Part shown: one piece after another, positions 1 through 8,466 of the stretch | Position numbering within the stretch: the first letter of the stretch is position 1 | Layout of the letters: each line of letters starts with the position of its first letter | Source: CAIWTU01 sp035686205 | GTDB lineage: Bacteria > Desulfobacterota > Desulfuromonadia > Geobacterales > Geobacteraceae | Length of the DNA stretch: 37,454 bases | Assembly (NCBI GenBank): GCA_035686205.1 | Contig: DASRZQ010000216.1 | Span: 1-37,454, forward strand | Direction: 5' to 3' | Translations under genes and position numbers: made by a program | The notes under the pieces: generated by a model | Told to the model about the DNA's origin: nothing | The model's input: only the letters and a program-made list of their open reading frames with translations | Database searches by the model: none

Positions 1-2
1 GC

Positions 3-197
3 CTGGGCAGCTTCGGCTGGTCCGGCGGCGCCCAGGCCGAACTGGACGAAATAATCGAGCGGCACAAGATGGGGTGGCGCTTCCTGGAGCAGGTGGAGTT
101 CAAGGGTGCCGCTTCCGCCGAGCAACTGGAGCTCCTGTACCGGCGCGGCAAGGAATTGGCGCGGCAGGTAAAGGAAACCGCGCTGCCTGCCGGGTAA
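3..197 (+). CDS. C-terminal fragment of an A-type flavoprotein (flavodiiron/FprA-like)
   Basis: The window opens inside a reading frame that runs to a TAA at 195-197, leaving 64 residues. The visible start of the fragment, LGSFGWSGGAQAELDE, resembles the FMN-binding flavodoxin loop near the C-terminus of FprA/rubredoxin-oxygen oxidoreductase proteins, where a G-S-[FY]-G-W-[SG]-G-G stretch is followed by a helix and a short tail. Such proteins reduce oxygen or nitric oxide in the cytoplasm of anaerobes. The diiron domain lies outside the window, so a plain flavodoxin-domain protein cannot be excluded. The end (QVKETALPAG) carries no further domain. Confidence 0.6.
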   Translation: MGSFGWSGGAQAELDEIIERHKMGWRFLEQVEFKGAASAEQLELLYRRGKELARQVKETALPAG

Positions 198-262
198 CGT
201 GAGTGCAGGGCAACTTGGAGTCACCAGAATCTTGCTGTCAACATCACTAAAAACATCATTCG

Positions 263-548
263 GCCACGGATACACACGGATTTTCACGGATTGAGGCAAA
301 AGCATTGCCAATTAGCACTAATCTTCCGCTACAAATATTCCTCCCCCGTCAAGGGGGAGGCTAGGAGGGGGATGGGGTGCTTTGACGCCGAGAAACCCAT
401 CCCCACCCCGCCCTCCCCTTGAAGGGTAGGGAGTTTTTGGTGGCAACGGAAGATTAGTACTAATCAGGAAAGCATTTGATATTTGAAAATAGTGAATATG
501 TATTCAGGTTTGAGATTTAATCCGTGCTTATCCGTGTTAATCCGTGGC
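263..548. repeat. Nested inverted repeats filling the spacer before uvrA
   Basis: Three palindromic layers sit inside one another. The outer arms are 30 bases each (263-292 and 519-548) and carry three iterations of an ATCCGTG-type word, nearly complementary to each other. The middle arms (312-328 and 447-463) match at 16 of 17 positions, and the right one contains a perfect 14-base palindrome at 452-465 (GATTAGTACTAATC). The inner arms (about 340-377 and 396-433) are C/G-rich and imperfectly complementary. No gene was found in 198-673. The rest (549-673) is AT-rich and includes a small AGGCCT hairpin near 585-602. Confidence 0.85.
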
Positions 549-673
549 AAAAAATGTTTTCTTGTATTGTCCTGTTTTAATAGTGAGGCCTCAGAGGCCT
601 TTAGTGAACTATGTTTAAAAGGGGATTTTTGCACTTTCCAATTTTCTCTTTACCCCTAACTTTATAATTTTCA

Positions 674-3600
674 ATGGCACGCGATTCCATTTTCATAAAA
701 GGCGCCCGTCAGAACAACCTGAAGGGGTTCGACATCGACCTGCCGCTGGGCAGGATGACCGTCATTACCGGCGTATCCGGCTCGGGAAAATCGTCACTCG
801 CCTTCGATACGGTTTACGCCGAGGGACAGCGCCGCTACGTGGAAACCTTCTCCCCCTACGCCCGCCAGTTCCTGGACCGGATGGACCGTCCGAGGGCCGA
901 CAGGATCGAGGGCATTCCTCCCGCCATAGCCATCGACCAGACCAACCCGGTCCGCACCTCCCGCTCCACGGTGGGCACGATGACCGAGCTGAGCGACTAT
1001 CTCAAGCTGCTCTTCGCCCGTGCGGCGCGCCTCTATTGCAGGGGATGCGGAAGGGGGGTCGAGCGCGATTCCGCGGGCTCCATTGCCGATCAGCTCCTGG
1101 CGAGGGGTTCGGACAAGGGGAAAAATATCCTGGTCGTATTTCCCGTGTCCGTCCCGGAAAATTTCTCCGGGGAAGAAATCAAAGGCTTTCTCGCCGGCCA
1201 GGGCTACACCCGAATCCACCGGGAGAGCGGGCGGCTCATCGAGGTGATCCAGGACCGGGCGCGGCTATCCCCCGAAAACCGGGCGCGGGTCGTGGAAAGT
1301 CTGGAAGCGGCGCTGCACGGCGGCAGGGGGCGGGTCCTCGTCTATCCCATCGGAAGCGACGGGGCTCCGGAGGGGCCGCTGCGCTTTTCAAGCGATCTCC
1401 ATTGTCCCGACTGCGACATAACTTACCAGGACCCCCAGACGAACCTCTTCTCCTTCAACTCACCAATCGGCGCTTGTCACGCCTGTCGCGGCTTCGGACG
1501 CGTCATCGGCATCGACCCCGGCCTGGTAATTCCCGACGGCGGCAAGACCCTGGCGGATGGCGCGGTGCGCCCCTGGCAGACCGACAGCTACCGGGAGTGC
1601 CGGGACGACATGATGCGCTTCGCCCGGAAGCGGGGAATTCCGACCGATGTCCCCTGGCGTGACCTGGACGAAACCCAGCGGGAATGGGTCATCGAAGGTG
1701 AAGGGTCGTGGGAGGACGGGCTCTGGTACGGGGTGCGCCGTTTTTTCGAATGGCTTGAGTCCAGAAGCTACAAGATGCACATCAGGGTGCTCCTATCCAA
1801 GTACCGCTCTTACACGGTCTGCCCGGAGTGCCGGGGGGCGCGGCTCAAGCCAGACGCGCTTCTGTGGCGGCTGGGCGGCAAGGGAAAGGCCGACCGGGTG
1901 CTGGAGCCGGCCGGACGCTTCCGGCCCGCCGGTGTCGGGTTCTCCGATGCGGTCCTGCGCGGGCTTCCAGGACTTACTCTTCACGATATCGCCCTTCTGC
2001 CCATAGGTCGCTGCCGGGCCTTCTTCGAGGAGCTTTCCCTTCCCGCACCCCTGGATGAGGCGGCGGAGCTGCTTTTGCGGGAGATCAGGACCAGGCTCGG
2101 CTACCTGGCGGAGGTGGGACTCTCCTACCTGACCCTGGACCGGCAGTCCCGCACCCTTTCGGGGGGAGAGGTGCAGCGCATCAACCTCACCACCGCGCTG
2201 GGGACTTCGCTCGTGAACACCCTTTTCGTTCTGGACGAGCCCTCCATCGGACTTCATCCGCGCGACATGGGGAAGGTGATCGGGGTGCTGGAGAAGCTGC
2301 GCAACGCGGGGAACACGCTGCTGGTCGTGGAGCACGACCCGCAGGTGATGCTTGCGGCCGACCGGATTCTCGACCTGGGTCCGGGACCGGGCGAGCGCGG
2401 GGGAGAGGTCGTCTTTTACGGCACGCCCGCGGAAATATTAAGGGCGAAACGGTCCGTTACCGGGCGGTACCTGAAATCCCCACCGGCTCCCCCTTTGAAA
2501 CGTGAAGTGAACATTTCTCCGGAGGCGCATCCAAGCATCGTGATTATCGGGGCCTCCGCCAACAACCTCAAGGGAATCGACGTGCGGATTCCGCTCGGCC
2601 GCCTTGTCTGCATTACCGGGGTCTCCGGTTCGGGGAAATCGACGCTGGTCCAGGAAGTCCTCCACCGGGGGCTTCTCAAGCTGCTCGGACGCCCGACCGA
2701 GCAGCCCGGAGAGCACCGGGAGATCCTGGGGCACGGGCTGGTGGGCGAAGTGGTCATGGTGGACCAGTCCCCCATCGGCCGCACCACACGCTCCAACCCG
2801 GCCAGTTACGTTGGGGCATTCGATGCAATCCGCAGGCTGTTCGCCGCCGAACCGGATGCCAAAGAACGTGGCTACACCGCGGGCACGTTCAGTTTCAACA
2901 GCGGGACCGGCCGCTGTCCCGCTTGCGGCGGCAACGGCTTCGAGCACGTGGAGATGCAGTTCCTTTCCGACGTTTACCTGCGTTGCCCCGACTGCGACGG
3001 CCGCCGCTACCGGGCCGAAGTGCTGGAGGTACGGCTGGTGTCCGCATCGGGGGGCTTGACCGCATCAATAGCCGACGTACTGGACATGACTGTCAGGGAA
3101 GCGGTAGGTTTTTTCGCCGACCGGCCGGAAGTGCTGCGCGGCCTCGAACCGCTGGAAGGCGTCGGGCTCGGCTATCTGCGCCTCGGGCAGCCGGTGCCTA
3201 CCCTGTCGGGCGGCGAGGCGCAGCGGCTGAAACTGGCCGGCCACCTGGCCAAAGCCGGATATTCAGGCGGGAAATCGAAGTCGGAACCGGCGAGGGCGAG
3301 ACATCCGGCCGCCGCAGCTGATGCCGCTTCGTCGGAGGCCGCTGCCTCGCCCCTGCGGTCGACATTGTTTTTGTTTGATGAGCCAACGACGGGTCTGCAC
3401 TTCGAGGATATAGCCCGGCTGCTCGCCGCGTTCCGGCGGCTGCTGGAGGCCGGCAATTCCCTCGTGGTCATCGAGCACAACCTGGATGTGATCCGGGCCG
3501 CCGACTGGCTGATCGATCTCGGCCCCGAAGGCGGGGAAGCGGGCGGCCGGCTTGTCTGCGCAGGTTCTCCGGCGCAGGTCGAAAGCTGCATGGAAAGCCA

Positions 3601-6436
3601 CACAGGCAGGGCACTTCGGGATTTTGACAAACAGATGAAGGCGCTGGTACGGGCTTCGCGGCGCAGTTCTCCTGCTGACGGCCTTCGCGCAAGCTCTGGC
3701 GAAAAGTGTATCCAGACAGGGGCGCCCGCACGTTCGGCCGATGAAAATTCCATCCGCATTGTCCACGCCCGCGAACACAACCTGAAGAACATCGACATCA
3801 CAATACCGCGGGACCGGTTTACCGTACTGTCCGGCATATCGGGATCGGGCAAAAGTACGGTCGCCTTCGATATCCTGTTCGCCGAGGGACAAAGGCGCTA
3901 CCTGGAGTCCCTGAACGCCTATGCCCGCCAGTTTGTCCAGCCCGCCGCCCGGCCCGACGTGGACGCGGTCCTCGGCATCCCGCCGACGGTGGCCATCGCC
4001 CAGCGCACCAGCCGGGGAGGGCGGAAGAGCACCGTGGCCACCCTCACCGAGATTCACCATTTCCTGCGCCTCCTCTTCGTCAAGCTCGGGGTCCAGCACT
4101 GTCCCGATTGCGGACTCGCCATCTCGCCCCAGACCCCCGATGCCATTACCGGACGGGTAGTTCACCAGTTCCGCGGCCGTCCCATAATGTTCCTCGCCCC
4201 CCTCGTTATCGCCCGCAAGGGGTACTATACCGACCTGGCCAAATGGGCGGCCGGCAAGGGATTCAACATGCTCCGCGTGGATGGCGTCATGACCCCCACC
4301 GACCCCTGGCCGCGCCTGGACCGGTTCCGCGAACACACCATCGAGCTGCCGGTGGGGGAACTAACCATATCCGCCGAAGTGGAGGGCGAACTCCGGGAAT
4401 TGCTCGATAGGGCGCTTGCCCTGGGCAAAGGGGCGGTTCGGGTGGTTGGTGCTCTTGCGGCTAAATCCCCCCCGGCCCCCCTTTCGCAAAGGGGGGAGAA
4501 TGAGGGGCCGACTGAGATATCGTCTTCGTCAAATGATGGGACGGAATTGCTCTTTTCGACACTGCGCGCCTGCACCGGCTGCGGCCGAAGCTTCCCGGAG
4601 CCGGACCCGCGCCTCTTTTCATACAACTCAAGGCATGGCTGGTGCCCCCGCTGCTACGGAACGGGGCTCGTCCTGCCGGGTTTCGACGCGGAGCAGAGCG
4701 GCGAGGAAATTTGGTGGAACGAGTGGTGGGAGGGTGAAGAACGGGTCTGTCCGGCTTGCGAAGGGAGACGGCTTCGCCCGGAAGCGCTTGCCATCCGTTT
4801 CCGCGGGAGGAATATCGCGGAGATCGGCGCGATGCCCATAGGCGAGGCATCCGGATTTTTCAGGGAGCTGGAACTTGCCGGGCGGGAGGAAAACATCGCC
4901 CGCGACATCCTTGCCGAGATCCGCGGGCGCCTCGATTTCCTGGAAGAAGTGGGCCTCGCTTACCTGTCCCTCGACCGGGGCGCCCCCACCCTGTCAGGCG
5001 GAGAGGCGCAGCGCATTCGTCTTGCAGCCCAGCTCGGCTCGAATCTTCGCGGGGTCTGCTACATTCTGGACGAGCCCACGATAGGACTGCATCCCCGCGA
5101 TAACCGGATGCTCCTGGACACCCTGGCGAAACTGGAGGGGAAAGGGAACACGGTGGTGGTCGTGGAGCACGACGAAGAGACGATACGCCGTGCGGAGCAC
5201 CTGATCGATCTGGGACCCGGCGGCGGAGTGGACGGCGGCCGGGTGGTTGCGGCGGGGACGCCTGCAGCGGTCATGGCGAACGAAGATTCCGTAACGGGAC
5301 GCTTCCTTGCTTCACCTCTGCGTCATCCGTTCATGGAGAGGCGTCCCCCGGCAGGCGGGGGTGAAATCATCGAACTGACCGGCGCCCGGCTGCATAACCT
5401 CAAGGAACTGTCGGCCGCCTTTCCCCTCGGCCGGCTGGTCTGCGTCACGGGCGTCTCAGGGAGCGGCAAAAGCACCCTGGTGAGGGAGGTCCTTTTCCGA
5501 AACATGAAGCTCCTTCTTGCGGACCGGCGAGGTAGGCATGGAAAAGATACGGTCGCTCCGATCGGCTGCGGCGGAATCGCGGGGTGGGAAGGGATCAGCC
5601 GTGTCCTGGAGGTGGATCAGACTCCCATCGGCAAGACCCCACGCTCCTGTCCCGCAACATACGTCGGGTTCTGGGATGAGATCAGGAAACTATTTGCCCG
5701 CACCCCTGAAGCCCGCATGCGCGGCTATTCGCCCTCCCGATTCTCCTTCAACGTCAAGGACGGCAGATGCCCGGAATGCGAGGGACAGGGGATGAAGACC
5801 ATAGAGATGAGCTTTCTCCCCGACGTGAAGGTGGCATGCGAGTCGTGCGGCGGTGCCCGTTTTACCCCGGAGACGCTCATGGTCCGCTTCAAGGGGAAAA
5901 GCATCGGAGATGTCCTGGCGATGAGCATCGATGAGGCGACGGAATTTTTCACCGCTCACATCGCGATACGGCGGCCCCTGATGCTCCTTCGGGAAGTGGG
6001 GCTGGGCTACCTGACCCTCGGCCAGCAGAGTCCGACCCTCTCCGGCGGCGAAGCCCAGCGGATCAAGCTGGTGACGGAACTGGCCAAGGCGAAGGAAGTG
6101 ACGGTAACTGATCCGAAGGTGCAGACGAGGCCTGCCTCGCACCTGCAAACCGTCTACATACTGGACGAGCCGACCATCGGCCTGCACATGGCCGATGTGG
6201 AAAAGCTGGTGCGAGTGCTGCACCGCCTTGTCGCGGCGGGCAACACCGTGGTTGTCATCGAGCACAACCTGGACGTAATCGCCGAGGCGGACTGGATCAT
6301 CGATCTCGGTCCCGAAGGAGGGAATGGCGGCGGCAGGGTCGTCGCCGCAGGAACGCCCGAACAGGTGGCACTGGCCTGGAAAGTGTCGCATACCGGTCGG
6401 ATACTTGCGGAGTTTCTGAAGGAGCGTGGAAAGTGA
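674..6436 (+). CDS. uvrA: Double-length UvrA (tandem-duplicated excinuclease ABC subunit A)
   Basis: A 1920-residue cytoplasmic DNA-damage recognition ATPase of nucleotide excision repair, about twice the usual 940. It is two complete UvrA units in one chain. Four Walker A motifs of G[VI]SGSGKS type lie near residues 33, 650, 1055 and 1594. Four TLSGGE signatures are each followed by a DEP[ST][IT]GLH Walker B. CxxC zinc-finger pairs occur in both halves (for example CPDCD with CHACRG, and CPECEG with CESCGG). A poorly conserved linker around residues 985-1020 joins the halves. Low-complexity insertions separate signature from Walker B in cassettes two and four. No clear Shine-Dalgarno precedes the ATG, but homology begins within a few residues of it. 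Double-length UvrA is known, for example in Chlamydia. Whether this copy does general repair or is a specialised paralogue cannot be told here. It converges with the oxidoreductase gene downstream. Confidence 0.95.
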   Translation: MARDSIFIKGARQNNLKGFDIDLPLGRMTVITGVSGSGKSSLAFDTVYAEGQRRYVETFSPYARQFLDRMDRPRADRIEGIPPAIAIDQTNPVRTSRSTVGTMTELSDYLKLLFARAARLYCRGCGRGVERDSAGSIADQLLARGSDKGKNILVVFPVSVPENFSGEEIKGFLAGQGYTRIHRESGRLIEVIQDRARLSPENRARVVESLEAALHGGRGRVLVYPIGSDGAPEGPLRFSSDLHCPDCDITYQDPQTNLFSFNSPIGACHACRGFGRVIGIDPGLVIPDGGKTLADGAVRPWQTDSYRECRDDMMRFARKRGIPTDVPWRDLDETQREWVIEGEGSWEDGLWYGVRRFFEWLESRSYKMHIRVLLSKYRSYTVCPECRGARLKPDALLWRLGGKGKADRVLEPAGRFRPAGVGFSDAVLRGLPGLTLHDIALLPIGRCRAFFEELSLPAPLDEAAELLLREIRTRLGYLAEVGLSYLTLDRQSRTLSGGEVQRINLTTALGTSLVNTLFVLDEPSIGLHPRDMGKVIGVLEKLRNAGNTLLVVEHDPQVMLAADRILDLGPGPGERGGEVVFYGTPAEILRAKRSVTGRYLKSPPAPPLKREVNISPEAHPSIVIIGASANNLKGIDVRIPLGRLVCITGVSGSGKSTLVQEVLHRGLLKLLGRPTEQPGEHREILGHGLVGEVVMVDQSPIGRTTRSNPASYVGAFDAIRRLFAAEPDAKERGYTAGTFSFNSGTGRCPACGGNGFEHVEMQFLSDVYLRCPDCDGRRYRAEVLEVRLVSASGGLTASIADVLDMTVREAVGFFADRPEVLRGLEPLEGVGLGYLRLGQPVPTLSGGEAQRLKLAGHLAKAGYSGGKSKSEPARARHPAAAADAASSEAAASPLRSTLFLFDEPTTGLHFEDIARLLAAFRRLLEAGNSLVVIEHNLDVIRAADWLIDLGPEGGEAGGRLVCAGSPAQVESCMESHTGRALRDFDKQMKALVRASRRSSPADGLRASSGEKCIQTGAPARSADENSIRIVHAREHNLKNIDITIPRDRFTVLSGISGSGKSTVAFDILFAEGQRRYLESLNAYARQFVQPAARPDVDAVLGIPPTVAIAQRTSRGGRKSTVATLTEIHHFLRLLFVKLGVQHCPDCGLAISPQTPDAITGRVVHQFRGRPIMFLAPLVIARKGYYTDLAKWAAGKGFNMLRVDGVMTPTDPWPRLDRFREHTIELPVGELTISAEVEGELRELLDRALALGKGAVRVVGALAAKSPPAPLSQRGENEGPTEISSSSNDGTELLFSTLRACTGCGRSFPEPDPRLFSYNSRHGWCPRCYGTGLVLPGFDAEQSGEEIWWNEWWEGEERVCPACEGRRLRPEALAIRFRGRNIAEIGAMPIGEASGFFRELELAGREENIARDILAEIRGRLDFLEEVGLAYLSLDRGAPTLSGGEAQRIRLAAQLGSNLRGVCYILDEPTIGLHPRDNRMLLDTLAKLEGKGNTVVVVEHDEETIRRAEHLIDLGPGGGVDGGRVVAAGTPAAVMANEDSVTGRFLASPLRHPFMERRPPAGGGEIIELTGARLHNLKELSAAFPLGRLVCVTGVSGSGKSTLVREVLFRNMKLLLADRRGRHGKDTVAPIGCGGIAGWEGISRVLEVDQTPIGKTPRSCPATYVGFWDEIRKLFARTPEARMRGYSPSRFSFNVKDGRCPECEGQGMKTIEMSFLPDVKVACESCGGARFTPETLMVRFKGKSIGDVLAMSIDEATEFFTAHIAIRRPLMLLREVGLGYLTLGQQSPTLSGGEAQRIKLVTELAKAKEVTVTDPKVQTRPASHLQTVYILDEPTIGLHMADVEKLVRVLHRLVAAGNTVVVIEHNLDVIAEADWIIDLGPEGGNGGGRVVAAGTPEQVALAWKVSHTGRILAEFLKERGK
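2474..2500 (+). repeat. Remnant of a C-rich palindromic repeat inside uvrA (site 1)
   Basis: A stretch encoding KSPPAPPLKR (from residue 601) has the AAATCCCC...CCCCCTTTG composition of the palindromic element seen intact at 4463-4510. It lies in the linker between the first and second ATPase cassettes of uvrA, where an insertion would be tolerated. The 3' half of the palindrome has decayed, so this is an inference from similarity to the second site. Confidence 0.5.
4463..4510 (+). repeat. Palindromic repeat captured in frame inside uvrA (site 2)
   Basis: A perfect 9-base stem, CCCCCCTTT (4476-4484) and AAAGGGGGG (4488-4496) with loop CGC, sits inside the coding sequence. It is translated as KSPPAPLSQRGENEG (from residue 1264), a peptide with none of the surrounding UvrA character and bordered by a Ser-rich segment. 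Similar C-rich palindromes occur in the spacer at 340-433. It interrupts the third cassette just before a zinc-binding CxxC, where length varies between family members. Confidence 0.75.
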
Positions 6437-6510
6437 CTTCTCATTGTCTCCACGGCTGACGGCTTATTTTTGGTTCACATGCTGATTGTCGTTGTGTTCT
6501 TGACCAATTG

Positions 6511-6554
6511 AAAAAACAATCCCCGCGAAGGTTTACGGCCATTCGCGGGGATTG
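6511..6554 (-). terminator. Rho-independent terminator of the aldehyde oxidoreductase gene
   Basis: A perfect 13-bp stem (6517-6529 with 6542-6554, CAATCCCCGCGAA and its complement) with a 12-base loop is followed on the minus strand by a run of six T (6516-6511). It lies 30 bases after the stop codon of the minus-strand oxidoreductase gene and between two convergent genes. Confidence 0.9.
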
Positions 6555-6583
6555 CGGCGGAGACAGCGAAGGAATGCCGGATT

Positions 6584-8314
6584 TCAGAACGCCCAGAAGG
6601 AATCGAGTTCCTCGTCGGTCATATCCCATACCGCATTGTGCGGCGGGATTTCCTCCTCGAAGAATTCGGGCAGACGGTCGTCTTTGTTGGTGAAGCCCGC
6701 GGCCAGGTTGAACGCGTGCTCGGTTTTGAGGATATGCTTGCCGAGCGCCACTACATCGTCGGCCGTTAGGTTCAGGCCGTAGCGGGCATTGATCATTTCG
6801 TAGATCGCCGTGAAGCACTCCGGTATGTCCAGAGCCGGGAACGCGACGAAGATGCAGAGTCCGGTGCTGTCCACGGCCGCCGTGGCAATCTGGAGGTTTC
6901 TGGAAAGTTCGACCTGACCTTCTTTCTTCAGCGGATCGACGTAGCCGCCGACCTTCAGTATGTTGGTGGCGATGGTGTAACCCGACGTATGATCGGCGCC
7001 CATGGTTGATGTGGCGTAAGTCACGCCGATTCCCTTGACTGCTCTCGGGTCATAGGCGGGAATGCCCTGGTTCTTGACGACCGGGATCCTGGTCAGGCCG
7101 TAGGTCTTGCCCACGGAACCCGCGCCGTTGCCCAGGATGCGTCCCAGCGGGGTCCCTTTGCGGATTTCCTCGTTGATCAGCCTGTATGACTCCTTGCCGT
7201 CGCCCCACTCAAGGATGCCGGCTTCCATGGCCACGCTCATGAGTACCGCGCCTTCGATGGAGTCGATACCGACGTCATCCATTGCCCAGTCGCACCTGGC
7301 TATGTCGTCGAGGTCGCTGATATTGCAGGCGCAACCGAAGCCCCATATGGTTTCGTATTCGAAACCGGAGGTGATGTATTGGCCTTCCTGGTTGACGTAC
7401 ATCTGGGAGCACTTGATGATGCAGCCGGCATGGCAGCCGTGGCTCGGAACCCCGCCTCTCGCGACGATCACGTCATGCATCGTTTCGCCGCAGATCTTCT
7501 CCGGATGGTCCACGCGGCCGTAACGGAAGTTCTTGGTCGGCAGGCCCCCGGCCTCGTTGAGGATGTTGATCAGGACGTTCGTGCCGTAAGTCGGCAATCC
7601 CTGGCCGCTGACGGGGTGGTCCAGAAGCGCCTTGGCGAATATCCTGGCCTGCGTCTTGAACTTCTCGGGGTCGGCGATGGTGACGCCGGGCCCGCCGGTG
7701 TCGTCGATGGTGATGTACTTGACCTTCTTCGAGCCCATGACCGCGCCGCCGCCGCCGCGTCCGTGGCTGCGGACGTTGCCGTCGGGATCCTTAACGGAAA
7801 TGTTGGCCGCCGCCATTTTGAACTCACCGGCCGGGCCGATGGAGAGAACACCGACTTTCTTGCCGAGTTTTTCACCAATGGATTTGTAAAGCTCGTAGTT
7901 GCCCTTGCCGACATATTCGGAGTCTTCCCTGATTGTCGCGCCATCCTTGTTGATATGGATGGAGTACCACTTGTCCTCCTTTGGCATGCCCTCCACGATC
8001 AGGGCCTTGATGCCCAGCCTTTCCAAATTCTGCGCGGCGGTCCCGCCGGCGTTGCTCTCCTTGATGCCGCCGGTGAGCGGGCTCTTGAAGCCGGCGGACA
8101 GTCGCCCCGAGTTCGCGGCCGCGGTCGCGGTCAGCAGCCCGGGCGCGAAAACCAGCTTGTTGTACTTGCCGAGCGGCTCACAGGTTGGAGGGACTTCCTT
8201 GGCGACGACAGTGGAAGTGAGCCCCCGTCCGCCGAGTCCGACCCACTCGGGCGGTACCGGCTCGGAGCTTGCCGTGAGGGTCGTCATGTTAACACGAATT
8301 ACCCTATCTCCCAT
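6584..8314 (-). CDS. Aldehyde:ferredoxin oxidoreductase (tungsten-pterin family)
   Basis: A 576-residue cytoplasmic enzyme expected to oxidise aldehydes to carboxylates, or reduce acids, with ferredoxin as partner, using a tungsten (or molybdenum) bis-pyranopterin and one [4Fe-4S] cluster. The N-terminus shows the family hallmark GLGGRGLTS, followed by the LVFAPGLLT and SGRLSAGFKSPLTGGIKESN segments. The likely cluster ligands are C294, C298 and C302 in HGCHAGCIIKC plus C487 in STGLCIF. The first spacing is Cx3C rather than the Cx2C of the Pyrococcus enzyme. An AAAGGAGG Shine-Dalgarno precedes the ATG. The gene has its own terminator and a 152-base AT-rich upstream spacer, so it is probably monocistronic. 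The family is certain; the substrate is not. Confidence 0.95.
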   Translation of the reverse strand: MGDRVIRVNMTTLTASSEPVPPEWVGLGGRGLTSTVVAKEVPPTCEPLGKYNKLVFAPGLLTATAAANSGRLSAGFKSPLTGGIKESNAGGTAAQNLERLGIKALIVEGMPKEDKWYSIHINKDGATIREDSEYVGKGNYELYKSIGEKLGKKVGVLSIGPAGEFKMAAANISVKDPDGNVRSHGRGGGGAVMGSKKVKYITIDDTGGPGVTIADPEKFKTQARIFAKALLDHPVSGQGLPTYGTNVLINILNEAGGLPTKNFRYGRVDHPEKICGETMHDVIVARGGVPSHGCHAGCIIKCSQMYVNQEGQYITSGFEYETIWGFGCACNISDLDDIARCDWAMDDVGIDSIEGAVLMSVAMEAGILEWGDGKESYRLINEEIRKGTPLGRILGNGAGSVGKTYGLTRIPVVKNQGIPAYDPRAVKGIGVTYATSTMGADHTSGYTIATNILKVGGYVDPLKKEGQVELSRNLQIATAAVDSTGLCIFVAFPALDIPECFTAIYEMINARYGLNLTADDVVALGKHILKTEHAFNLAAGFTNKDDRLPEFFEEEIPPHNAVWDMTDEELDSFWAF

Positions 8315-8466
8315 ACTTGCCTCCTTTACAGGCCACTTATAAACCTACTACCTGTTTTATATATTTTAATATATCAAAAGGAAAAAACAAATGTTTTTTC
8401 GATATGTTACGTAGGTTATAACGATCAAAAGAGGGGATGGCACAGTTGATGATTTCAGGATGCCTG

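Noticed and set aside
3263..4336. 357-codon minus-strand open frame inside uvrA
   Set aside because: It is antisense to conserved UvrA cassettes and shows no domain of its own.
8381..8400. GAAAAAAC-AAAT-GTTTTTTC hairpin upstream of the oxidoreductase gene
   Set aside because: The stem is almost entirely A-T and has no clear terminator or operator context; it is likely a by-product of the AT-rich promoter region.
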